Shown here piece by piece: positions 37,189 to 47,938 of a stretch of 64,000 nt of DNA. This DNA comes from Centroberyx gerrardi (Eukaryota; Chordata; Actinopteri; Beryciformes; Berycidae), in the NCBI RefSeq assembly GCF_048128805.1, contig NC_136016.1, positions 6,832,501-6,896,500 of the forward strand, read 5' to 3'. A program made the translations under genes and the position numbers. The notes beneath the pieces are model-generated. The model was given only the letters and a program-made list of their open reading frames with translations. It made no database searches and was not told where the DNA came from. The stretch's first letter is position 1. Every line of letters begins with the position of its first letter.

Positions 37189-38079
37189 GCTGTATTTCTG
37201 CCACACAGCCATGACTTCATGTTGCGAAATTCTCCATGGCAGGCTAATCCCCTGAAAAATCTATGAATCTTTATCTTTGATCTGCTTATTGATCAGCGGC
37301 CAGGCAGTACTGTCAGATCGGTTGAATTTTGCATGCATAGGAACCGCAGGAACAATTATGTGAACTTGATGTCCTGCCATGAAATATCTCTTAGTAAAGT
37401 CAAGAGCTCTATCTCCAATTTCCTGAGCTGCCTTCTTGTTATCACGGCAGAATTTACAGTTCCGTGTTATTACTTCAGATCATACCGTAGCAATGACTCT
37501 ATCTGGCACAGATATCACATCATTCACCCAATTAAGACCTTGTCTTTGACGTGTTTCTTTTACTAAGACAAACAAGCACCAAAATCACTTCAATTGATCG
37601 GCATTAAGTGAAATGAATGGCTCTGCAGCAGTTGTGTGAAAGCATTAATCCCCAGTGCTTAGTCCATGTGATTAGAGAGCATCAATTAGTTTCAATCCAG
37701 TGAAATGGACTGAGTAATCAGTGTGCATTTAAAGGAACCAAAACAACATGTAGCCAGGACTAGAAGCCATCCTCAGGCTGTGGGAGATGGAAGCGTTATC
37801 CGGTGGCAGATCACAGACAGACATAGTCATCATCCGCTTGTTTCCGTGACGAGGCCATGGCTCAGGTTGAAGAGCAGCATCTGATTGTCTCTAATGCTAT
37901 TCATCAATCACATACTGGCTACTGATGAGGTGCGGCTAGTCCGCCCTCTAGTGGATATGAGATGTAAATACTATTAGTGACAACCATTATTTAACTACAG
38001 TTGATTGGTGGACACCTTCTTTTTTACAGCATCGACCTGGTACAGCTTCAGCTACAGCCTTTCACACACTTGCGTTTGC

Positions 38080-38131
<52 letters not shown>

Positions 38132-39487
38132 GAAAATGTATCGTCAAGATGGGAACCAATCTTTCTTTTCTTTTCTTTTTCAAGCTATCCTTGACCGAAA
38201 CAGTATGAACTTGTTAAAGAAAAAATGAGGAGAGAGGAAGAAAGAAATAGAAACCAAAACTCCATTCCACACTATGACAATGCATAATGTAGGCCACTGT
38301 ATGTATGATTGACCTTTTGGCTGACAGCCAGACACAGTAGGCTCCCCTGTATCCAGAGTCAGACCGGGATAGAAGAACTCGTCCTCTGGGATCACCATCG
38401 ACTTTGACAGTCACATGCGATCCATACACACAGGCAAGGGTCAACATTGACACGACACCACGAAGCAGATCACTAACGTCAACAGCATAGATCTTAACAA
38501 CGGGTCTTACATGTTGCCTTTTACTTACATGTCGACCTGAGCTGGAGTTTTAGTTTGTGATCATGTATGTTTTCAAAAAAAGCAATGAGGATTTTGGTTG
38601 AACACGCTAAGAGACAATTACAACATTGATCCTATAATCTACTCCCTCTAATGAAGCATACGGTAGCCTGAAGCAGTGAATAAATTGCTTGGATCGCTGT
38701 GTCACGCACATGGACTGAATTGGCTGTACAGACTGACACACATACAATGCAACATCATGTGAAGACTAACATAGCAACCACTGAATCCCACTATTGGCCT
38801 AATTCTGTATCTCATGAGTATTCTACTTTGATCTGATTTTCACCAGAATTGTTGATATTTCATCAATGTTCAGGCCACAAAGTCCAAACAATTGATTTGT
38901 GCATGTTTAACCCTTAATAGTATATGAGATACATTATGAAGCTTCTATTCTGACCGACATCCCATAGCATCTAGCAAAGCATAACAGCTAGCAATCCAAA
39001 TAAAAGTTTCTCAAACATGAAATTAGGCCTCACCTGCATACCTGTGGTTAGATTGAATAACAGACTATTTTTTGTCTTTGATTCTCTATCAGTGAAAGCC
39101 TACATTCCCCTGCAAAGCCCTTCTACTTCTCACACCCCCCTTCATCCTAAAGGTCCCCCATGGCCTACTCCCCAGATCAATGCCATGCAACGAGCGGTAA
39201 TACCCAAGGATAGGAAACTCAGAATCAAAGTGGTAGCCATGGAAACAACCTAGGCCAGATTCCACCCACCAATCGATGGGGTTCTGTGTGCCGGATGTGC
39301 CTAGAAGAACCCGTGTCCCACATTCAGATACAGACCCCCTCTTCCTCCACAACGGGGCAGACAGCGGCAGAGGCGCACATCCGGACAGAGCTTTCCCAAG
39401 GGGACGAGACAGCGAGAAGTGAGAGCGGACGACTGCAGGATAGGTTGGCAGAGCTCATATTCTGAGTAAAGGCAAGAGGGAGAAAAG
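35140..39487. other. Intergenic between gpr142 and lgals3bp-like gene
   Basis: No splice-supported exon. Simple repeats occur at 35929-35940 (G-run), 36570-36591 (GT) and 37148-37181 (CT). A minus-strand open stretch near 38.3-38.55 kb is discussed separately as a weak protein-family resemblance. The lgals3bp promoter should lie just before 39488; no TATA box was recognised. Confidence 0.45.
38084..38130 (+). repeat. (CA)n microsatellite
   Basis: A nearly pure CA run of about 46 bp. Confidence 0.97.
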
Positions 39488-42400
39488 ATGGTCAGGGAAG
39501 ACAGTGTCCTCGTCCAGATTCGCATAGGGACGCTTTTATTGGCACTCTGTCTTCACATAGGGCCAGTTGCTGCAGGTAAGCCAATACCAATGCTGCTCTA
39601 GCTGCACCTTAATGACTAAAACTGTATTATGGAGAATGAAAGATGTGTTGTTTTGGGTTATTTGTAGTCTAATATTGTCACATTTTGAGGTAAGTGATGC
39701 TTTGTCTCAGGGCATAGCGACACTAAGAATTTAACAATCCTAGTTTGTATTTGTTTGATGATTCTGGGTGCTCATGCCAGGGGGAATATTGTAAGTGGGT
39801 GTGACTAATGCTTTTCTGCTTTTTGATTGTTACTCACACATTAAGACTGTGACACTAAGTATTCTGCTACAAATAGGGCCTATACAGAAAACAGCAGGTA
39901 CTCTGTCATATTTTCCAAACTCATAATAATACCAATTAAAATGACCAAATTAATTCTAGATGACAGAATGATGGATCGATTCCCCCTTATGAAAACTAAT
40001 CTGCCAGTCATTCTTCATTCGTGCATTTGATATCTTCATTAACAATGAAAAGTTACCCTGGGGAATCTCAGCTGTCATTTAACCTCCAGACACCAGTCAA
40101 AACTCTTTCTCCACCCAAACAGAAGGGATTTCTTTTGACCCTTTTCAGTCACGTTTCCACTGTCCTGTGTGTGAATAAGTCACACCAGAAACTGTGGTTT
40201 TAGGCCAGATTGTGATTTAAAGGGAACATCACAGCCTAAATGTAACTTTGCACAACTGAGCTCCCATCCTGTTCCGTTTTTTATCAGGGGGAAAGGAAGT
40301 GTCACAAATGACATATTTATCAAGAATCGGAAAGAGGAACCGCACTGTGTTAATATGAATCAAAGCTCAGATCCTGGCAGTGGCAGTGACAGTGCAGTCT
40401 CTGTGGGGGGGTGGGGGTGGTCGGCAGCCTATCAGCCGCAGATGGGACAAAGCTTTAATTAAACGTGACCCACAATTCCTCATTATCCAGACAACCAGTG
40501 CAGCTGGGCTGATCGATGCCATGGATTTGGATGATACTGCCCCATTGTCTGTATCTGGCCATCATACATACCCCCACCCCTTCTCTTGCACCATATTCTA
40601 ATCACCCGTTTTCACTGTCTCCAATCTCTAATCCTAATTCTCACTTCTCGTATCATAATTACTTCTTTTTCCATCCACTAAACTGCATTCAACCTATTCC
40701 TCCTCCCCTTCCACTAGGCATGCTGAAAGTGGATGGGACCCAAGATGGGGCTGGCGGCGGAGGGGACACCATCAGCCACTCCCTGACCCTGGTGCAGCGT
40801 CTGGAGGCCCTGCTGGTTCAGGGAAACGGCAGCGATGTGTCCCTGAGGGTAGAAACGGCCAATGCAGATGAGGTGAAGGTGATCCAGGCCCACTCCCTGG
40901 TGCTCTCCCTGCAGAGCCCTGCTTTTGAGGAGATGCTACTTAGCCGTAATAGCAGCACCCTGGTCCTCAAAGAGAGCTCTGACTGTGCCGCTGTGTTTGA
41001 CAAGTTCATTAGGTGAGACAGAGGAATTGTAATAAAGAAGGAAATTATATCTGAATGTGATATTTGGAGATAGCAGACGGAGGGGGAACATGTTATGTGT
41101 CCTTGGGATTCATATCAATTCTCGGCTTAATTCAATTTCACTAAGTCAACATGCCCTCTACTGGGATGAAATGTGCAACTGCAGCCCTACATCTGAAGGG
41201 CCAACAATCAATGATGAGTATGGCACTGGGTCTGCAGGCAAAACAAATGAACCCATCAATGAACTGCTGGGTTGGTCTCTAGCAGTGTGTGGTGTAGCAG
41301 CAGGACATCTAGATGCCCAAGTTGGGAAGATGATCAATACATACCAAAACCTTTTCATCTCAAATGCTAATGAGGTAGCATATTGATTAAAATCTGCGCT
41401 AGATCTGCTTTTTACCAGCGTAGAAGGTTGAGAAAAGGCTCTTGACTGCATTGTGTGCTGGGCCTTTCCATAGAGCGCCACCATAAATAGCATTGCTCTG
41501 CTTCACCTTTTTGTTAGGAGTTGTTATGTGGTTTGGAGATACTCAAGATAATGCCAGCATGCCCTCTAAGACAGAGGCCTTGTAAAATAGTGGTTCTTGG
41601 TGTAGGTGAAATGTATTTGGGACAGCTATTGCATGGTGAATGATCATATTTTGTACATATGTCATCATTTTAGAGTAGATTCCACAGATCTACCACAGCA
41701 GCCAGTAGACTCACCCACACACCCTCTCTCTCTGCAGGTATCTGTATTGTGGGGAAATTTCCCTGCGTCTGGAACAGGCCACCCCTTTACACAAGCTGGC
41801 TACTAAGTACCGTGTGCTGGGACTCCAGCAGGGGATCACCCAGTACATGACCCAGAATCTGGCCCGGGACTCTCTGTCGGGCCATGTGGTGGGCTGGTAT
41901 GAGTATGCCCTGCAGGCCGGAGACGTGACCCTGAGGGACAGCTGCCTTCAGTACCTGGCCTGGAACCTGTCCTCGGTGCTGCAGAGCGGAGAGTGGGCGA
42001 CCATCAGCAGCCAGCTGCTCATGTCCCTGCTCCAGCGCTCCGACCTCATCCTGCAGAGTGAGATGGAGCTCTTCGCGGGGCTGGAGGCCTGGATTATCCA
42101 GAATGAGCCGGACGGCCTGACCGCGGAGAATGCCTTGAGGGCTGTGCGCTACGCCATGATGCCCCCGCGGGAACTCTTCCGCCTGCAGACCCAGTCCCCT
42201 ATCCTGGCTCGCTATCAGGAGTCGGTGCGTGATCTGCTCTACATGGCCTACCAGTTCCACTCTGCCTCCCCACTGCACATGGCCAAGTACTTTGACGTGA
42301 ACTGCAGTCTCTTCATGCCCAGGAACTACCTGTCCCAGTTGTGGGGGTCCCCCTGGGTCATCAACAACCCCACGCGTGATGACCGCAGCACCAGCTTCCA

Positions 42401-42812
42401 GACCCAGTTGGGGCCCAGCGGGCACGATGCCAACAAGCGAGTGACTTGGAACGCCCTGTTCTCCCCACGCTGGCTACCCCTCAGCATGAGGCCTATGTAC
42501 ACGGACACAGCCGCCATGCAGCCCACCCGCGTGGAGGGAGGGCGGCCTCGCATCATCATCACACCAGCTACCTCCAGCGCAGATTTTGCCGGTGTGAACT
42601 TCCAGAAGACGGTGCTTGTGATGGCTCAGCAGCAGGGGAAGGTGGTGGTGAGACATGTCTACAACTTCCACCAGAGCACGGAAGAAAACGGGGATTTCCT
42701 AGCCGAAGCCGACCTGTACCGCCGGACATCTGAATACCTCATTGATGGCTCCCTCTTCCTCCACATTGTAGTGAAGCCCCTGTACCAAACCCTCATAACT
42801 ACCAAGAACTGA
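39488..42812 (+). CDS. lgals3bp: Galectin-3-binding-protein-like secreted BTB/BACK protein
   Basis: Exons 39488-39575, 40718-41012 and 41738-42812 join in phases 1 and 2 to give 485 aa. LGALS3BP (Mac-2-binding protein) is a secreted scavenger-type glycoprotein that binds galectins and matrix. Residues 1-29 form a signal peptide with the core GTLLLALCLHIGPVAA. A BTB domain follows (about 48-160: SDVSLRVETANADEVKVIQA, HSLVLSLQSPAFEEMLL, RYLYCGEISL), then a BACK domain (about 175-290: GWYEYALQAGDVTLRDSCLQ, YLAWNLSSVL, LFAGLEAWII, RYAMMPPRELF) and the family C-terminus (PWVINNPTRDDRSTSFQTQL, FLAEADLYRRTSEYLIDGSL). Sequons include NGS, NSS, NLS and NCS. The start ATG has A at -3 and G at +4. It lacks the N-terminal SRCR domain of mammalian LGALS3BP: none is readable in intron 1, which is phase 1, where an SRCR exon would fit. 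Family is secure; the choice between lgals3bp paralogues is not. Confidence 0.92.
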
Positions 42813-43404
42813 ACCAACTCCCTCCGTCAGTGACATGGCCCCCTTACCTCACCGTACACATACTACTCCCTGGAAGCAAAATCTCACTCATATCGCATTA
42901 TGGGGGCATGGATCTGAATCCTCCTCATGTGTGTGATGTTTGGATCATTTCTGTCTTGTCTCATACAACTGTTTTCAATGGGCAACTAAATGATAATATG
43001 ATAGCTTGATATCATGAATTACAAGATAGTACCTGAATGCTGGCATTTTGTAGCCTACAACATACTGAATGGAAAACACAATCAAGATGTCTCTAAAGCT
43101 TGAGGTCTTGTGTCTGCAACATTTTTTCTATGCTTTGATATTGGTGCTATTATACCCCATTCACAATTAAGGGGTAACACTTGTCATTCATCACCACATG
43201 GTCATCCTGTTGAACAGTGTCAGGTGCTCCAACAGTCAGGCTCACATTTATACTTTGTGTTTAGTCATAATATTCGATTGTGTACTTACCATGCCACTTA
43301 TAAGCTTTCATACCACAGTAGTTGTCAGAGTACCTCATCGTTAGTTCATTGTGATTGAACATATTGGCTAGATTCACTGTTGCATTTATCATTCATAACC
43401 TGAT

Positions 43405-43410
43405 AATAAA
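43405..43410 (+). terminator. Candidate polyadenylation signal of lgals3bp-like gene
   Basis: AATAAA lies about 590 bp after the stop, followed by T-rich sequence. It would define a 3' UTR of about 42813-43425. Confidence 0.55.
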
Positions 43411-43425
43411 GATTTTTACTAAAGG

Positions 43426-43954
43426 GTTAAAGTTGAAGTCAAGATTGTCCTCATTATCAACCGTTTATGTTTATTATTCACTTCACCACCAATCTGATTA
43501 AATTGTAGTCAAAATGAATCATTAGTAATACAGTAAAGAATGTAACACCTTACATCTATTTCTAAATATATGGGCAGCACTAGTTGAATCAATACCAATG
43601 AGATGTGAATAAGCGTGGTGTCTACCGATGCTGTACTTCCAGGACTACAGTTCCCATTAGCCTCTGCGCTCCAAGCAGGAAGAACGTTCTCTCGCAGGGG
43701 CTCACACTGATCCAAGTTAGGAGCTTTCAGCTGCCAGCCTTGGCCCATCATGTAAGTGCTGCGGAGAATTCTTTGCAGTGCAATTGCAAAATTATCTCTT
43801 TCCTGACGGTTTTGCAGGGTGTGCAATTGTAATATCGCTCTTTGCACGGATACACACGGCTCGGACGCAAAAAGGCTCCAAGTGCATGAAGATCGAGGCT
43901 TGTATTTTGCATCTTTGTTGCAAAGCAAGCCGCTGAAGCTCCAGTGCGAGGGCG
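43426..43954. other. Intergenic/promoter region between lgals3bp-like gene and map2k6
   Basis: Only about 600 bp separate the end of one gene from the start of the next in the same direction. It should contain the map2k6 promoter and 5' UTR. A minus-strand open frame of 211 codons spans 43509-44144 but covers the map2k6 first exon and has no recognisable domain, so it is taken as chance. Confidence 0.5.
43643..43661 (+). promoter_or_regulatory. ZNF143/THAP11-like site upstream of map2k6
   Basis: GGACTACAGTTCCCATTAG resembles the ACTACAATTCCCAG promoter motif bound by ZNF143. It lies about 365 bp before the map2k6 start codon, a position consistent with the core promoter. Confidence 0.4.
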
Positions 43955-44026
43955 ATGGAGGGAGGGAGTGAGAAAGAAGGCAAAGTCTTTTGTGCTTCCC
44001 CTCCCCCCCATCAAAGCAAAGGGGAA

Positions 44027-45084
44027 ATGTCTCAGCCAAAGGGAGGTAAGAATATGAAAGCGATCTGTGCAAAACTACTGATATGCAATCACTGCTGCAC
44101 GTTTTGCAACGTGCATTGCTGCAGGTTGAACACGGCCAATGCATTTTAAAGTTAGATGGTTTAGAAGGGTCAGTTGCATTTCCTGTTTAAGATCTTCCCC
44201 TTTGCAGAGTTCCTGGTAAGACGATGCTGTGTGTACTCACTCATATTGACGTTATTTGCAGTCTACAAGCAGGGATGTTGAGGCTAGGGTGCCTTTCATA
44301 GTCACGAGATATCCGAGGACACTGCAACTCTTTACAATTAAGTCTGCACGAGTTAATGCAAATGCCATGCACGTTATCCAAGGTAAATAATACACATCAT
44401 GTTGTTGCATGTTTGCGCTGCAGTGTCAATTGCAAATTCGCGTCGTTAGAACTGCTACAGCCAGCAGCATGACGTGACAACATGCAGCTGTCAGTGGTCA
44501 AGTTTTGACTGTTTATTAGGTGCAGATTTGTTTTCTATTCGAGAGCGCGTAGGTAAACGGGCACATATCGGAAGGTTCGCTGCTGCAGCCCGACACATAG
44601 GTAGGCATTCAAACATGATAATCTAAATATAGAATTTGCTGCGAACATTTAGGTGGTGCTAACAGTTCAAGGAACAGGAGCAATAGGCTATTAAAATACG
44701 AGTCTCCAAGCAAAAAGTCCCAGCCAGAGTAAGTAGGCTGTCAGCTGCTGCTTCTGTCCAAGGCAACTGGATATGTGTAAAACCCTTGGGTGCATTTCCA
44801 CTGATGTGCTAGGTTTTTTCCCCCCCAACATGTATATTTGTGAAACTTGCTGCCTGCACGACTGTTGTCACACTTTGGCCCTAACTGTGCCACTGTGCAG
44901 CAGCAGCACGAGCTATACATTTTCCGTAATGCCCGCCACCGAACTACATTCAATACAATTCTCACCGCATGCAGTTTGCATAAAAACAGCCGCAATGAGA
45001 GGAGCTCGACCTTTTTTTTTTTTTTTTTCCTCGACGTGTTTTCCAAGAAGTCCAAAGTGAGGCTAGGTCGTTGCACAACATGCA

Positions 45085-45139
<55 letters not shown>

Positions 45140-47892
45140 CACAGGCTGTACAGGACATTTAACAGGTAGTAGTGAACCCCCAATGGCCAGAGCCAAACAG
45201 TGTTTACCTTTTGAGCTTCTGCTACAGTGAATTGTCAACTCACCTACACAGAGGAACTGTGTTGCTGCAGCCAGTTCATCTTATTATGAATAATGCGCAG
45301 ACAGTTTTGATGAATGACTGGCTTTGGGACTTTCCTGAGAGCAGAAGTAGGTTTCTCTTGTCAGTCATTCATACTGTGCAAAGCGGCATGCGTGCACAGA
45401 TGTTACTACATAAAAGTAATATGTGTCACACAAGTCCCGAAAGGAAATGAATACACGTTTGCTAAACCGAACCGGTCATTGTCTCCTCATGTCTTATTAA
45501 AAGCATGCTAGATTGGGTCTGGCCACTGTTAAGCCCATGTTATTACTCCTGGCTTCCTACTGTTTTTTACTGTACCTCCTCATATCATTTGGCACAGATG
45601 CATATCAAAGTCTTATACTTCTCAAGAGCTCGCTGTGTGGCCCAGACAGTTGTGCCTTCACCATTGTGCGCTGCTGTGTGCTGTAGTGTGCCGGCGATGG
45701 CAGTGTGACAGTGGCCCTCCCAGCTCGTGTCCCCTGCAGCCTGCCACTATTGCAGCCTCAGCCGGCCCTCGCACCCCTGCACAAATGGCACATTTGTCAT
45801 GCAAATGGAGGGCTGCGTTTTCAGCTGCACAGATACTAAATTTGCTGTTTCGACGGGCCAATTGTTGGTCTGGTTCCAGGCCTATAGTGGTTTTTTGCTG
45901 CAATAACAGTAGAATTGTTCACAGCATTGTTCAGATGATCCACTAACTGTACTTCTCTTTTTTTTGGAGGGGGGGGGGGGGTTGACTGAGTAAGCATACA
46001 TGTTCTCTCTCCAGCACACACTCCAGACTGCAGCAACTTATCCAGTGGCAAGAACCAGCAGTAATATTTGGGACACTCCCAAAATTTGAAACAATTCCTG
46101 TTTATTCCAGCTTTGTCGTAGGCATACGTGCGAGCGGTGCAATTGTGAGATACTGTGAGCATTTCGTTCTGTGTGATGAAGCAGCAAAATGTGTTTGTGC
46201 CGCGCTGGAAATGAGAGGCGCATAAATCCAGGGTTTGTCTTGTCTCCATTCAACCTGGAGTAACCCTTGTGGTTGCGATCGCAGCAGGTTTCCAGCTTTT
46301 ACTGCTGAAAGGGGATGGGATTGGGGGGGCGGGGGGTGTTGCCCTGTAGCGCAGCCTTGCAATGCACGTCAATGTATTGCAGCTGGATCCGAACATTGGT
46401 CCGCTCCATCAAATTGATGCATAATTGCTTCTTTCTTTTTTTTCGCACTGAGGCCGTTTTAATTCCAACCTGCAGCTCTTCAGTGCTGCGGGTTAGGCTA
46501 TGTTTTAGCAAAATTCACTATTGTCTGAAGAAAGTATATCAGGATTGAACTTTGGTTCCCTTGGTCTGATGAAGACAATACATAGCTTGCCATGGTCATC
46601 TTGCTAGGATCAAATATGTTTGATATTAGAGTGGTGCACTTACTGTAGTTGGTCCCCTGATTACAGGTTGCATAAAACACCAGCTAGCATACATTTGAGT
46701 GCATGCTTGTCTTGCAAAGAGCTGCACTCAGTTACCACAGGGGAATATATTTCCCTCTATCTGACAGCTGTCTGGATTTGCGACAACACTGTAGGTAGAA
46801 TTTAATTATTCCCAGACATTTTGTTCCACACTTGGTTGGTGATTTAGGAAAGTGGCTGCACTGGCTACTGTTGAATAGGCAATTTTCGTTGGGTTGAATT
46901 TTAAAAATGTTATAATTGTGTGAGGCCAATCTGAGGGTGCTCTCCTGGTGGCCTTACCAAACAGTCAGCAGTTATTACACCTGTTAGCTTTCTTAAAAGC
47001 ACTCTCTCTCTCAAGCCTCTGGTGTTTACTGCTTCTGTTGAATAAAACACAGCTCATCACCTGCTCCACTTAGCACCTTAGCTGTGATCAGAAAGAAACA
47101 GGACTTAAGAGGTTGGGTATCAGTACATTTTTGACTTTGTGCACTTTCTGCTGTGCATTGGACCGGAGAGGGTCCCCTTTCTTATGTGGCACCCTCTTCC
47201 ATTGAGCCAGCTCCTTCTGCAGAACCGCCTGAGCCAGCGCAATCAAACACACTGGCACATCCTTTAAAATTCTGCTACTAGCGAGTGTTCATGTCGGACA
47301 TTCCTAAATAATGCCAGATCGTGTAACAGCAGCAAGAGGAGTTCAAGTTCATCTCTCATTTAGTGGCCTAAACGGATTACTTGATTTGCGAGTGTCCTTG
47401 TTGATGGAGCGTAACCATGGCGAGCCTAATAATAAGTGCAACGGTTTGCTCGTTGGTGGGCATGGTCTAAGGTGTCTGTCATCCCCGGGCAGTCATGCTC
47501 TAAGGTATTCGGACCTTAGTTAATCAGTGGAAGCAGCGGCCTTGCTCTGGGGTGACCTGAAGCTGATACCCTTACACACTTTCTGGGAGTATGGCTCAAG
47601 TCAAGCCAAGTGCTCAGGGAAGTGTAGCGGGAGCCGGTGACGACACGGCTCCCAAAGGAGCTTCCAACAGCTGTAACCTAAAGGACCTGCCATCTTTGGA
47701 AGTGTAGAGTATCTCACAAACTGCCAGAGCGGTCGGAAGGGGCCAAACAGCCGTCGGCTCCAGAGGAGTTATTTTCATACCTCCCCCTCTCGCTCTGCAC
47801 CTCCCCCCCCCCCCCCCCCCCCCCTCCACACTGTGTTCTGTGTTGCTGTCTTTTCCTGTCCTTGTGTCACTGCTTGTGGTTCACTGTCTCTC

Positions 47893-47938
<46 letters not shown>

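Noticed and set aside
43509-44144. 211-codon minus-strand open frame
   Set aside because: It overlaps the map2k6 first exon in antisense, has no recognisable domain and no splice or homology support.
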